Shown: piece by piece, positions 12,887 to 21,919 of the stretch
How the letters are laid out: the number at the start of each line of letters is the position of its first letter
Position numbering within the stretch: position 1 is the stretch's first letter
Origin: an uncultured Collinsella sp.
GTDB lineage: Bacteria; Actinomycetota; Coriobacteriia; Coriobacteriales; Coriobacteriaceae
DNA length: 23,547 nucleotides
Direction of reading: 5' to 3'
Assembly (NCBI GenBank): GCA_905197665.1
Contig: CAJJZP010000026.1
Coordinates: 1 to 23,547, forward strand
The notes under the pieces: generated by a model
The model's database searches: none
The model's input: only the letters and a program-made list of their open reading frames with translations
Told to the model about the DNA's origin: nothing
Made by a program: the position numbers and the translations under genes

Positions 12887-15800
12887 CTAGTCATCATCAC
12901 TAGCGCCCAGCTGTTGCAGCAGCATGAGCGCCGCAGCCACGGGGCCGGTGCCGTCGTTGGCATCGAGGCCGCGACCCAGGCCGCTGCCCGCGCCGGCGCC
13001 CGCCTTGTAGGGCACCGACAACTTGCGGCTCTTGGGGAAGTTCACCGCGCCATAGCGGGTCTTAAGCTCAAAGGCCACCTTCTTGGGCACGTCGACGCCC
13101 AAAAACGTGATGCGACCGCCGCTGAGCGTGACGCTCTCGAGCCCCAGGCGCTCGCCGCGAATGCGGATGCGCGCGCGATTGAACAGGTTGAGTCCCGCCA
13201 ACGGCAGCTCACCATGCGCGGCCTCGGTCTCTTCCTGCACCTCGTCAATGCTCTCCAGGTCCTCGGCCGCTGCGAGCTTACGGTACACGAGCACGCGCTG
13301 GTCCACCGCCGGCAGGTACTCCTCGGACAAGAAGTAGTCGGCCGGCAGGTTAATACCCACGCTCGCCGCCTCCACGCCGGCGTCGTCATCGCCGCGCGCC
13401 TCGGCCACGGCCTGGCCCAGCATCTGCGTAAACAGATCAAAGCCCACGCTCGACAGGTTGCCGTGCTGCTCGGCTCCCATAAGCGAACCGGCGCCACGGA
13501 TCTCTAGGTCGCGCATGGCGATGCGCATGCCGCTGCCCAGGTCCTGGAACTCGGAAAGTGCGGTCAGGCGCGCCGTTGCCTCCTCGGTGAGCGGCAGCTC
13601 GCCGGGGAACATAAAGTACGCGTAGGCCTGCGTGGCAGAGCGGCCCACACGGCCCTTGAGCTGGTAGAGCTGCGCCAGGCCAAGGCGCTGCGAGTCCTCG
13701 ATGATCAGCGTGTTGGCCGTTGCGTTGTCGATGCCGCTCTCCACGATGGTCGTGGCGATGAGCACATCGATCTTTTTGGTCGCGAACTCGATCATCACGT
13801 CCTCGACCTCGCGCGGGCTCATCTTGCCGTGTGCCACGCCCACGCGCGCCTCGGGCGCGGCCTCGTGCACGCGCGCCACGGCATCGTCGATGGTCTTGAC
13901 GCGGTTGGACACGTAGTACACCTGGCCGCCGCGACCCACCTCCAGGCGAATCGCCGCGCTCACCACGTCGGGGTCGTACTCCCCCACGTGCACGATCACG
14001 GGGCGGCGCCCGGTCGGCGGCGTGGTGATCAGGCTCATGTCACGCACACCGCTCGTGGCCATCTGCATGGTTCGCGGAATCGGCGTTGCCGAAAGCGTGA
14101 GCACGTCAATCTGCTCGCGCAGATTCTTGAGCTGCTCCTTGTGCTGCACGCCAAAGCGCTGCTCCTCGTCGATGATCACCAGGCCCAGGTTCTTGGGATT
14201 CACATCGGCCGAAAGTAGGCGGTGCGTACCAATAAGCACGTCGATCGTGCCCTCGGCAAACGCCTTGAGCGCGCGCTTCTGCTGCGCCGGCGTGCGGAAG
14301 CGGCTGAGCACCTCGACCTCGAGGCCAAACGGGGCAAAACGCTCAAAGAAGGTCTCGTAGTGCTGCTGGGCCAGAATGGTCGTGGGGCAGAGCACCATGA
14401 CCTGACGGCCGGAGTCCACACACTTAAACGCCGCGCGCAGGGCGACCTCGGTCTTGCCGAAACCCACGTCACCGCACAGCAGGCGGTCCATGGGCTTGGG
14501 CGCCTCCATGTCAGCCTTGATGTCGGCGATAGCCTCCAGCTGGTCGCGCGTCTCGTCGTAGGGGAAGCTCTCCTCCATCTCGATCTGCTCGGGCGTATCG
14601 GGCGGACAGGCGATACCGGTAATCGACGAGCGGCGCGTATACAGGTCGACCAGGTCAAACGCCAGCTTTTTGGCGTTCTTGCGTGCCTTGTTGGTGGCAC
14701 GCGTCCAGTCGGCGGTATTGAGCCTGGTCAGGCGCGGCTTGTCGCCGTCGGGGCCAACATAGCGCGTGATGCGGTCGACCTGCTCGAGCGGCACGTAGAG
14801 CTTGTCGCCGTCGGCATATTCCAGCAAAAAGTAGTCGCGTTCCTTGCCGCCCACTTCCTGGCGCGCGATCTCGCTAAAGAGCGCGATGCCGTGGGTGGCG
14901 TGCACCACGTAATCGCCCGGCTTAAACGGGAAGGTGATCTGCGTAATGTCAACCTTGCGGCGGCTGCGGGCGCGATTGGCGTCCATGCGGGCGTTGAGGT
15001 CGGCGATCGAGAACACGGCCAGATTGGCATCGGGCACCACCACGCCCTGCGGCAGAGCGGCATCCACAAAGGTCACGCGCCCGCGCGAGATGGTGGGCAC
15101 GGCGGCACCGGCGGCAGCCTGGGCCGTGCCCGCCTCGAGCGAGCGGGCGTTGAGCGCGTCGGCCTTACGCTCGCGAATGGAAGCATGGGCCTCCTGGCGT
15201 GCGGCACGGTCGGCGGAATCCGCCGCTGCCACGCGCACGCGGTCGCCGATAGCGCCGACATTTTCGGGCGCCGCGGTCAGCGATTCCTCAAAGGTAATGC
15301 CCTCGTCGCCAAAGGTGAGCTCCATCGACTCGCGCGCACCGCGGTCGGGGATGGCAAACACGCAGGCATAGCGCTTGCCCACGACCTCCTGGATGCGTGT
15401 CATAAAACGGTTGTCCGAGCCTGCGATGGCCGGCTGCTCAATCTTGAGCTCGGCCGTCACCGCACCACCGGCACGGATGAGGCTCACATAGTTCAGGCGC
15501 TGCTGGGCACCAAAATCGAGCTGTTGGGCGCGCACGTACAGACCATCCAGACGGTCAATCCCTGCCTCGCCGGCACGCGCCTCGATATCCTCGTAGGCGC
15601 GCAGACAGTCGTCGAACAGCGAGCGCGGCTCGGACAGGACCACGAGCGCCTTGCCGCTCACGTGTGCCAGCGGGCTCACGGTCTGGCCGTACATCACCGG
15701 CAAAAAGCGGTCGAGCTCGGGCGTGACGATACGCGCATCCACCATCTCGAGCAGCGCCGTCAGTTTGCTGTCGTCCTGGCTGGCGCGATAGAGCGCCACA

Positions 15801-16519
15801 TGCATGTTGTGGACGGCCTCGTCGGTAAGCGCCAGCTCACGACAGGGGAAGATCTCGATACTGTCCTCGTTGCCGATGGTCTGCCCCGTTGAGCTCACCA
15901 TGCGGCGGATGCGGTCAATCTCGTCGCCAAAGAACTCAATGCGCACGGGCGCTTTCTCTTGTGCGGGGAACACCTCGACGGTGTCGCCGTGAATGCGGAA
16001 CAGACCGGGCGCATCAGCGGCGCCGGCATTGGTGTAGCCCATGCCCACCAGGCGATGCGGCACCTCGTCAAAAGGAATCTCCTCGCCCACCGCAAAGATC
16101 GTGGACTCCCAGTAGCGGCTCTCGACTGGCGGCACGCAGCGCAGCAACGCGCGAGCCGAGGCAACCATGATGCAGTTGTCCCCGCGCACGATGCGTCCCA
16201 GGGCCTCGCATCGCTGCGCTACCACGGCGTCGTCGGGCGCCTGCTCGCGCCACGGATAATCCTTGCGCTCGGGGAAACGGCACACATGCGCCAGGCCCAC
16301 GTAGGCGGCAAGGCTACGAGCGGCGCGATCGGCCGCATCCTCGCCGCTCACAATGTAGACCGTCGGGCGCGGGCGGCGCGCAAACTGAGCGGCCGCCATA
16401 AGCGTGCGACCCGACTGCGACACGGCCAGCGTCACGTCCTCGCCGGCATCGAGTCCGGCCTCGACGGTCTGCAGCGCCTCGGCAGTGTAGAGCTGCGCGG
16501 CTATACGGTGAATGAGCAT
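12887..16519 (-). CDS. mfd: Transcription-repair coupling factor Mfd
   Basis: The 1210-residue ATP-driven translocase removes RNA polymerase stalled at DNA lesions and recruits UvrA. The amino-terminal UvrB-like region spans roughly residues 1-400. The RNA-polymerase-interacting (CarD-like) domain contains FKPGDYVVHATHGIALF (about 530-545). The helicase has Walker A GDVGFGKTE (about 680-690), the box DEEQRFGVQ (about 780-790) and motif VI QLKGRVGRSATQAYAYF (about 950-965). A TRCF-type C-terminal domain follows, then a Gly/Ala-rich low-complexity stretch near the end. The start at 16519 is chosen because GGAGGA lies five bases before it and the protein then begins MLIHRIAAQL. It is about 60 residues longer than the E. 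coli protein. Confidence 0.97.
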   Translation of the reverse strand: MLIHRIAAQLYTAEALQTVEAGLDAGEDVTLAVSQSGRTLMAAAQFARRPRPTVYIVSGEDAADRAARSLAAYVGLAHVCRFPERKDYPWREQAPDDAVVAQRCEALGRIVRGDNCIMVASARALLRCVPPVESRYWESTIFAVGEEIPFDEVPHRLVGMGYTNAGAADAPGLFRIHGDTVEVFPAQEKAPVRIEFFGDEIDRIRRMVSSTGQTIGNEDSIEIFPCRELALTDEAVHNMHVALYRASQDDSKLTALLEMVDARIVTPELDRFLPVMYGQTVSPLAHVSGKALVVLSEPRSLFDDCLRAYEDIEARAGEAGIDRLDGLYVRAQQLDFGAQQRLNYVSLIRAGGAVTAELKIEQPAIAGSDNRFMTRIQEVVGKRYACVFAIPDRGARESMELTFGDEGITFEESLTAAPENVGAIGDRVRVAAADSADRAARQEAHASIRERKADALNARSLEAGTAQAAAGAAVPTISRGRVTFVDAALPQGVVVPDANLAVFSIADLNARMDANRARSRRKVDITQITFPFKPGDYVVHATHGIALFSEIARQEVGGKERDYFLLEYADGDKLYVPLEQVDRITRYVGPDGDKPRLTRLNTADWTRATNKARKNAKKLAFDLVDLYTRRSSITGIACPPDTPEQIEMEESFPYDETRDQLEAIADIKADMEAPKPMDRLLCGDVGFGKTEVALRAAFKCVDSGRQVMVLCPTTILAQQHYETFFERFAPFGLEVEVLSRFRTPAQQKRALKAFAEGTIDVLIGTHRLLSADVNPKNLGLVIIDEEQRFGVQHKEQLKNLREQIDVLTLSATPIPRTMQMATSGVRDMSLITTPPTGRRPVIVHVGEYDPDVVSAAIRLEVGRGGQVYYVSNRVKTIDDAVARVHEAAPEARVGVAHGKMSPREVEDVMIEFATKKIDVLIATTIVESGIDNATANTLIIEDSQRLGLAQLYQLKGRVGRSATQAYAYFMFPGELPLTEEATARLTALSEFQDLGSGMRIAMRDLEIRGAGSLMGAEQHGNLSSVGFDLFTQMLGQAVAEARGDDDAGVEAASVGINLPADYFLSEEYLPAVDQRVLVYRKLAAAEDLESIDEVQEETEAAHGELPLAGLNLFNRARIRIRGERLGLESVTLSGGRITFLGVDVPKKVAFELKTRYGAVNFPKSRKLSVPYKAGAGAGSGLGRGLDANDGTGPVAAALMLLQQLGASDDD

Positions 16520-16542
16520 GCTGTTCCTCCGGCATCGCAACG

Positions 16543-16572
16543 CCAAAAGCCCGCCGGGGCAGGCTCGGCGGG
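16543..16572 (-). terminator. Hairpin between nth and mfd, possible terminator
   Basis: On the minus strand CCCGCCG pairs with CGGCGGG (plus 16566-16572 and 16550-16556, 9-base loop) and is followed by CTTTTGG. It lies about 70 bases past the nth stop and only about 30 bases ahead of the mfd start, so it may terminate nth or act in the mfd leader. The T-run is short. Confidence 0.5.
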
Positions 16573-16639
16573 TCGTACATCAAAACTATTGTTTGTCATG
16601 GTAACGCATGGGGCGGACGCGCCGGCGCGCACCGGGCAG

Positions 16640-17305
16640 CTACCCCAAAACGCGCACGCTGGGGCACAAATCTGCCAGCGGACACTCGTCACACTTGGGT
16701 TTGCGGGCGTCGCAGATCTCGCGGCCAAAGGTGATCCACTGATGGTTGACCGACTCCCAATACTCGTGCGGCAAAATCTTGAGCAGATCCTGCTCGGTCT
16801 TGAGCGGTTCCTTGGCATGCGTCTTGGGACTCAGCATCAGGCGGTGCGCAATGCGGTTGACGTGCGTGTCCACCGCAATACCCTCCACGATGCCATACCC
16901 CACGTTGAGCACGATGTTCGCCGTCTTGCGTCCCACGCCCGGCAGCTTCACGAGTTCCTTCATGTCGGCCGGCACCTCGCCGCTATAGTCGGCGACGATC
17001 ATCTGCGCGGCCTCGACGGCATGCTTGGCTTTGCTCTTGTAGAAGCCGAGTGACTTGATGGTGTCTGCCACGTCTGCCACGCTCGCCCCGGCCATGGCCT
17101 CAGGCGTGGGCCACTGGGCAAACAGCCGCGGTGTCACCTTGTTGACCTGCGCATCGGTCGTTTGCGCCGAGAGCAGCACCGCAATCAGCAGACGGAAGGG
17201 ATTCTCGTGGTCCAAAAAGCACTCGACCGGGCCATAGCGACGGTTGAGGCGCTCACACACCTCGATGGCGCGCTCGCGCTTGGCGGCATTGGTCTCGCGT
17301 GGCAT
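16640..17305 (-). CDS. nth: Endonuclease III (DNA glycosylase/AP lyase)
   Basis: The 221-residue base-excision repair enzyme removes oxidised pyrimidines and cleaves the abasic site. The helix-hairpin-helix LPGVGRKTANIVL contains catalytic lysine K127, and the catalytic aspartate is D146 in AVDTHVNRI. The four cysteines of the 4Fe-4S loop are all present with canonical spacing C-x6-C-x2-C-x5-C (C198, C205, C208, C214). The start at 17305 was preferred over the frame's upstream start at 17329 because AAGGAG lies five bases before it. It is cotranscribed or closely linked with the ABC transporter upstream and mfd downstream. Confidence 0.96.
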   Translation of the reverse strand: MPRETNAAKRERAIEVCERLNRRYGPVECFLDHENPFRLLIAVLLSAQTTDAQVNKVTPRLFAQWPTPEAMAGASVADVADTIKSLGFYKSKAKHAVEAAQMIVADYSGEVPADMKELVKLPGVGRKTANIVLNVGYGIVEGIAVDTHVNRIAHRLMLSPKTHAKEPLKTEQDLLKILPHEYWESVNHQWITFGREICDARKPKCDECPLADLCPSVRVLG

Positions 17306-17368
17306 AACGACTCCTTGGCTCAACGGCACAATAAACTAATGGGCACAATTGTCCCACGTCCGAGACGC

Positions 17369-19171
17369 CTACGCCTCCAAAAATGCGCCGGTCTGGCGGC
17401 CCCACAGGCTTGCGTACTCGCCACCCGCCTCGACAAGCTGCGCGTGCGTACCGTCCTCGACAATCTCGCCGTCCGCCAGCACCACGATGCGGTCGAGCGC
17501 CGCCACGGTGGACAGGCGATGTGCCACCACAATGGAGGTGCGTCCACGCATCAGGTTTTCGAGCGCCTCCTGCACCAGCGCCTCGGACTCGCTGTCGAGG
17601 GCAGACGTCGCCTCGTCGAGCACTAGAATCGGCGCGTCGGTTAGGATGGCACGGGCGATAGCCACGCGCTGACGCTGGCCGCCCGAAAGCTTGACGCCGC
17701 GCTCGCCCACCATGGTGTCAAAGCCACGGGGCAAGCGGTCGATAAACTCCAGGGCATTGGCCAGGCGCGCGGCCTCGCGAATCTGCTCATCAGTGGCGTT
17801 GGGACGACCGTAGGCAATGTTTTCGCGAATGGAGCGGTGGAACAGCAGCGCCTCCTGCGGCACGTAGGCAACCTGGCGGCGCAGGCTCTGCTGCGTGCAG
17901 CGCGAGACATCCTGACCGTCCACGAGCACGCGGCCGCCCTGGACATCGTCCAGACGCAGCAGCAACTTGGTGAGCGTCGTCTTACCCGAGCCCGATTTGC
18001 CCACCAGGCCCACGCGCTGGCCCGCCGCCACATGAAGTGTCAGGTCATCGAACACGCTCTCGCCCGCCGCAGCGTCACGGTACGCAAAGCTCAGGTGCTC
18101 AAAATCAATCGCGCCCTCGGTCACTTTGAGCTCAGGGGCGTCCGGGTCGTCTGCCACCAAACATGGCTCGTCCAGCATGCGCGTCATCTCGGCCGCATCG
18201 CCCAAAGCGCGGTTGATGCGCTGCATCATGGAACTCACGTAGTTCAGGCGCATGGTGAGGTTATAGGTGTAGGTAAAGATCATGACGAGCGAGCCGGCCG
18301 AGATGCCAAACCACGCGTTGCCGCCCGCCACGAACACACTCACCACGGCCATGGTGATGACGATAAGACCCGAGGTCGTAAAGTTGCGCTGCATCATGGC
18401 GTGCATCGAGACCGTCTCGGCATCGCGCGCGGCACGATCGGCGGCGTCGAACAGATCGCGTTCAAAGTCCTCGCGCCCGCAAGTCTTGACGGCCAAGATG
18501 TTCGTGACCGCGTCGGAGAGTACGCCCGAGAGCTTGTTCTGCGCGGCGGACGTCGCGGCCGAAAGCGGCATGATGCGCTTGTACATAAGCCAGACAAACG
18601 CGATGTAGACGACCATGATGCACACTAGGATCACGGTAAACGTCGGCACCACCGGGGCGAGTGCGGCCACGGTGCAGATGACCGAGGTGATGGTGGGGAT
18701 GAGCGAATACACCGTCACGTCGACCAGACCCGTGTAGCCGCTCATAAAACGGCTTGTCTGGCTCACAAGCGATCCGCCAAAGCGGCTGGTATGGAATGTC
18801 ATGGATTGGTTGGAGAGCGTGTCGAAGCTTAGACGCGCCAGGTGATAGTTGCCTGCGATCTCGAGCTTGTAGACGGTGTAGTCCTGTAGCTTGGAGAGGA
18901 TTTGACCCACCAGGTTAACGAGTACGAGTGCCAGGATATAGGGGCCGAAGACCTCAAACACCTGGTCACCCGCCACGGGACCGGCTTGAACGCGGTCGAC
19001 AATGAGGGCCATCACATAGGTATTGGCAAACGTCAGCAAAAAGATGTAGCCCGCCGACGAGAACACCGAGAGAAAGACAATCAGCGGCTGCGTGCGCGTG
19101 ACACCCCAAAACCGCTGCAGCGTGCGGCGCACGGTGGAGCGGCTGAGCGGGCTGGTGCTTCTCTGAGACAT
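17369..19171 (-). CDS. ABC transporter, fused permease and ATPase (exporter type)
   Basis: The 600-residue half-transporter has an amino-terminal six-helix transmembrane domain (about residues 20-310) and a carboxy-terminal nucleotide-binding domain (about 340-595). The latter contains Walker A GLVGKSGSGKTTLTK (about 393), Q-loop YVPQEALLFH, signature LSGGQRQRVAIARAI (about 497), Walker B ILVLDEATSALD (about 519) and H-loop VVAHRLST (about 550). All catalytic residues are intact. It would function as a homodimer or with an unseen partner. The start at 19171 has AAAGGAAG upstream. Substrate is not predictable; the fold matches multidrug/lipid exporters. It lies 63 bases before nth. Confidence 0.93.
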   Translation of the reverse strand: MSQRSTSPLSRSTVRRTLQRFWGVTRTQPLIVFLSVFSSAGYIFLLTFANTYVMALIVDRVQAGPVAGDQVFEVFGPYILALVLVNLVGQILSKLQDYTVYKLEIAGNYHLARLSFDTLSNQSMTFHTSRFGGSLVSQTSRFMSGYTGLVDVTVYSLIPTITSVICTVAALAPVVPTFTVILVCIMVVYIAFVWLMYKRIMPLSAATSAAQNKLSGVLSDAVTNILAVKTCGREDFERDLFDAADRAARDAETVSMHAMMQRNFTTSGLIVITMAVVSVFVAGGNAWFGISAGSLVMIFTYTYNLTMRLNYVSSMMQRINRALGDAAEMTRMLDEPCLVADDPDAPELKVTEGAIDFEHLSFAYRDAAAGESVFDDLTLHVAAGQRVGLVGKSGSGKTTLTKLLLRLDDVQGGRVLVDGQDVSRCTQQSLRRQVAYVPQEALLFHRSIRENIAYGRPNATDEQIREAARLANALEFIDRLPRGFDTMVGERGVKLSGGQRQRVAIARAILTDAPILVLDEATSALDSESEALVQEALENLMRGRTSIVVAHRLSTVAALDRIVVLADGEIVEDGTHAQLVEAGGEYASLWGRQTGAFLEA

Positions 19172-19245
19172 GGGCTTCCTTTCGCGTCTGATAGGGCGAA
19201 ACGCCATTGTTGCACATTGGAGCACGCTTCAGACAAGTGCGATAC

Positions 19246-19287
19246 GAAAAGCGGTGGGGCACCCGCGTTTGCGCCGATGCCCCACCG
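19246..19287 (-). terminator. Probable terminator after rmuC
   Basis: On the minus strand CGGTGGGGCA pairs perfectly with TGCCCCACCG (plus 19278-19287 and 19252-19261) around a 16-base loop, followed by CTTTTCG. It stands 11 bases past the rmuC stop codon. Confidence 0.65.
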
Positions 19288-19298
19288 TCTTGTTGCAA

Positions 19299-20654
19299 TT
19301 AGTCCTCGTCTTCTTGGTCTGTGGGAAGGCCCGCGGGCGTGAGTCCCAAGATCTCATCGGCTTGGTCGGCGTCTTCCAGCGCGTCGATGTCCTTGAGCTT
19401 GCGCTCCATAACGTTGGTGCGCGTGGTGATGATGCCCTCGACCGTTTTGCCCGCGGTCTCGATTTGCTGCTGGGCGCGGCGCAGCGCCTTTTGATAGCGC
19501 GGCAGCTCGGCCTTGACAGCGGAGAGCACGCGCAGTACATCGTCGGTGCGTTTTTGCAGCTTAAACGTCTGGTAGCTCATCTGCAGGCTGTTGAGAATGG
19601 CGGCCATGGTGCTGGGACCGGCTACGTTGACGTGATAGTCGCGGCCCAGGGTCTCGATAAGCCCGGGGCGGCTGACGACCTCGGCGTACAGTCCTTCAAA
19701 CGGCACGAACATGATGCCAAAGTTGGTCGTTGCCGGCACACTCAGGTACTTTTCGCAGATGTCCTTGGCCTCGCGCTTGACCATGGTGTCGAGCGTCTTG
19801 CGCGCAGCCGCCACGGTCTCCGCATCGCCCGACTCCTGCGCGTCGAGCAAGTGCTCGTACGCATCGCCCGGAAACTTGGAGTCAATCGGCAGCAGCACGG
19901 GGTCGCCCTCGTCCACCGGCAGCTTGACGGCAAACTCAACGCGCTCCGAGGCGCCGGGCTTGGTGGCGACGTTTTCCAGATACTGGTCGGGTGTAAGGAT
20001 GTCCGCCAGAATTGCACCCAGCTGTACCTCGCCCAAAATGCCACGCGCCTTCACGTTGCCCAGCACGCGCTTAAGGTCGCCCACGCCGGTGGCGATGGAC
20101 TGCATGTCGCCCAGGCCCTTGTACACGGCCTCGAGCTGGTCGCTCACCTGCTTAAACGATGCCGACAGGCGGTCGTTGAGCGTGCGGGAGAGCTTCTCGT
20201 CCACCGTCGCGCGCATCTGATCGAGTTGCACGTTGTTGTCTTTGCGGATAGCACCCAGCTGGGCATCGACCGTCTCGCGCACCTTGTCCAGGCGGTGCTC
20301 GATGCCCTCGCGGTTGGCACCGAGCTGTTGGGCCGTCTCGCGGCGCAGGTCATCCATCCGGTCACCAGCTTGCGAGAACTCGCGTGCGATGGTCAGGTAA
20401 CGTTGCTGCTCCACGGCTGCATCTGTCGTCTGCTGCTGCGCGATGGCATTGGCCGTGCGGCGAGTTTCGGCCAGCGCGACGTTCAGGGCATCGAGCGCGT
20501 TGTTGGCCTGCTCGAGTGCTGCCAGCGTTTCCGCGCTACTGTCGCCACGCTCCCGCAACTCGGCACGCAGGCTCTTGAGCTGGAGGGCGCAAGCCACAGC
20601 AACCCCCACCGCCACCAAGGCGATCACAACAAGCACAATATCAATAGCAGACAT
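19299..20654 (-). CDS. rmuC: DNA recombination protein RmuC
   Basis: The 451-residue protein is of the RmuC family, a membrane-anchored predicted nuclease-fold protein reported to limit inversions at short repeats. A single amino-terminal membrane helix (IDIVLVVIALVAVGVAVACAL, residues about 4-24) is followed by a long coiled coil (about 27-180). The conserved RmuC domain then runs from KARGILGEVQLGAILADIL through IDSKFPGDAYEHLL and TTNFGIMFVPFEGLYAEV. The start at 20654 was chosen for GGCGGAG upstream and for placing the membrane helix at the amino end. The last residues are strongly acidic. Confidence 0.93.
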   Translation of the reverse strand: MSAIDIVLVVIALVAVGVAVACALQLKSLRAELRERGDSSAETLAALEQANNALDALNVALAETRRTANAIAQQQTTDAAVEQQRYLTIAREFSQAGDRMDDLRRETAQQLGANREGIEHRLDKVRETVDAQLGAIRKDNNVQLDQMRATVDEKLSRTLNDRLSASFKQVSDQLEAVYKGLGDMQSIATGVGDLKRVLGNVKARGILGEVQLGAILADILTPDQYLENVATKPGASERVEFAVKLPVDEGDPVLLPIDSKFPGDAYEHLLDAQESGDAETVAAARKTLDTMVKREAKDICEKYLSVPATTNFGIMFVPFEGLYAEVVSRPGLIETLGRDYHVNVAGPSTMAAILNSLQMSYQTFKLQKRTDDVLRVLSAVKAELPRYQKALRRAQQQIETAGKTVEGIITTRTNVMERKLKDIDALEDADQADEILGLTPAGLPTDQEDED

Positions 20655-20705
20655 AAACTCCGCCCAACAAACCCAATCGAGCACCAATCAAAACCGCGAT
20701 CAATC

Positions 20706-21269
20706 TTACCCCGTCACACACACCGGGCGCCCGGCCCCTTCTTGGGCGCCCCTCTCCTCCGCATATTCCATAATGCGGCGCGCCGTTTTCCTGCTCACCT
20801 TTGAGTCATCGCCGGCCAAGTATGCGTATACGTTTCCTTTATTCAGGCGCAGAGCACGGCAGAGGCCATAGCGCGTTACACCCGATTCCTCCAATGCTTC
20901 CAGCGTTTTCTTTCTCATCAGGGCGTTCACCCTTCTATCGGCCGCCGGCTTTTCCTTCACCGCTCTATACGCACGCCAAACGTTGGCATAACGATTAGGG
21001 AGCTCACTTTTGGCGCATAGAGACGCCATGCTACCCGCTTGACCGTACAAGGATAAAACGTCTCGGTAATCCTGTTCCATCCACGAGCCCTCGGATAAGC
21101 CCAGAACGTATTCGGCTTTTCCTTGCGCCAAAGCGAGCAAAAACAGAGGCTCCGCCACGCGCGGCGCATCCGTCGTCGCCTGCTCAACCAATTTTCTAAA
21201 ACTCAGCGACTGCTGTCCGGATAGCTCTCGGCAATAGCCTTTTAAGAATCCCTCAAAGGTCAGATTCAA
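20706..21269 (-). CDS. Uncharacterised protein with C-terminal HTH, partner of nucleotidyltransferase
   Basis: I do not recognise a named family for the whole 187-residue protein. Residues about 1-110 are helical with no membrane segment. Residues about 118-172 look like a Cro/C1-type helix-turn-helix (LEESGVTRYGLCRALRLNKG, then NVYAYLAGDD). The start is placed at TTG 21269, because AAAGGAGGT lies just upstream and the codon overlaps the TGA stop of the preceding nucleotidyltransferase gene, giving tight translational coupling. GC content is visibly lower than that of the neighbouring repair genes. As the downstream partner of a minimal nucleotidyltransferase, it could be a DNA-binding antitoxin or autoregulator; this is inference. 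Confidence 0.68.
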   Translation of the reverse strand: MNLTFEGFLKGYCRELSGQQSLSFRKLVEQATTDAPRVAEPLFLLALAQGKAEYVLGLSEGSWMEQDYRDVLSLYGQAGSMASLCAKSELPNRYANVWRAYRAVKEKPAADRRVNALMRKKTLEALEESGVTRYGLCRALRLNKGNVYAYLAGDDSKVSRKTARRIMEYAEERGAQEGAGRPVCVTG

Positions 21270-21796
21270 CCGAGCACCTCCTTTTTGTATTGCCTGTATG
21301 CACAGACCATCTCTTGATAGCTTCGCTCCGAAGGCGACGACGCCAGTGTTTCTCCCTCGTCGAATATAAGCCGTTCGAGCAGCCCCCAATCAAGTCGGTC
21401 GACGAATGCCTGACTATGAAGATCGATGATGTCGTTCGGACGGTAGGCATAGAGCTTCATTACCGCCAGGTCCTCCAAGGATGACGTAAAGTACCTGATA
21501 AAACGCGCCCCAATATCCAAGGGAATCAAACGATCTTCGTAATTGAACGGCATCTGATTACAATATGCCACCGCCATACCATTCACCTCGGGGTATCGAG
21601 CTATGATCTCGCGGAGGCACCTATCTGCCTCAAACACATCAATGTCATGTGTAACCGAACGATTCGTCACATCGTTTAGCATGAAGGCGCTTCCTCCCAC
21701 CAATACAACGTTCGGCCTGTCATCTCTTGGACCTATTTCCAGCTCCGCCTCTTCGTCAATGCCCAAAAGAGTCTGTTCTAAATCCTGCTTATACAT
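21266..21796 (-). CDS. Nucleotidyltransferase-fold protein (AbiEii/DUF6036-like)
   Basis: The 176-residue protein has the hallmarks of the DNA polymerase-beta/minimal nucleotidyltransferase superfamily. LVGGSAFML carries the GGS motif (34-36), followed by the D-x-D acid pair D51 and D53 in SVTHDIDVFEAD. D94 (LIPLDIGARF) is a possible third acid. The segment EDLAVMKLYAYRPNDIIDL (108-126) matches the K-x-x-A-x-R-x-x-D-x-x-D region of AbiEii-type toxins and DUF6036 proteins. In those families some members are toxins that transfer nucleotides to tRNA or proteins. The ATG at 21796 has AGGA upstream. The gene opens a two-gene unit with the HTH protein. A housekeeping role cannot be excluded. Confidence 0.72.
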   Translation of the reverse strand: MYKQDLEQTLLGIDEEAELEIGPRDDRPNVVLVGGSAFMLNDVTNRSVTHDIDVFEADRCLREIIARYPEVNGMAVAYCNQMPFNYEDRLIPLDIGARFIRYFTSSLEDLAVMKLYAYRPNDIIDLHSQAFVDRLDWGLLERLIFDEGETLASSPSERSYQEMVCAYRQYKKEVLG

Positions 21797-21808
21797 AACA
21801 AATCCTAT

Positions 21809-21829
21809 TATTATTCATCTTCAATAATA
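21809..21829. promoter_or_regulatory. Inverted repeat upstream of the nucleotidyltransferase gene
   Basis: TATTATT (21809-21815) and AATAATA (21823-21829) form a perfect 7-bp inverted repeat with a 7-base spacer, starting 13 bases before the start codon in a very AT-rich stretch. Its place suits an operator for the HTH protein of the same operon. AT-richness alone could produce it by chance. Confidence 0.35.
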
Positions 21830-21919
21830 CTATTCAGTCGCACGACAGGACCAACAGGATGCAAGAATTCCGCTCGTGGCGATAATCCCTACACCCTAGA
21901 AGTCCTAATGTGACAAACG

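Noticed and set aside
14222..15892. Long plus-strand open frame of 556 codons opposite mfd
   Set aside because: It is antisense to clear Mfd coding with all helicase motifs, has no ribosome site or recognisable domain, and has the His/Arg/Leu-rich composition typical of shadow frames in GC-rich genes.
16501..16599. Possible leader peptide frame overlapping the mfd start
   Set aside because: The ATG at 16599 (minus) opens 32 codons across the nth-mfd hairpin, but no ribosome site precedes it and the composition is unremarkable.
19170..20804. Plus-strand open frame of 544 codons opposite rmuC
   Set aside because: It is the antisense shadow of rmuC, with no family features.
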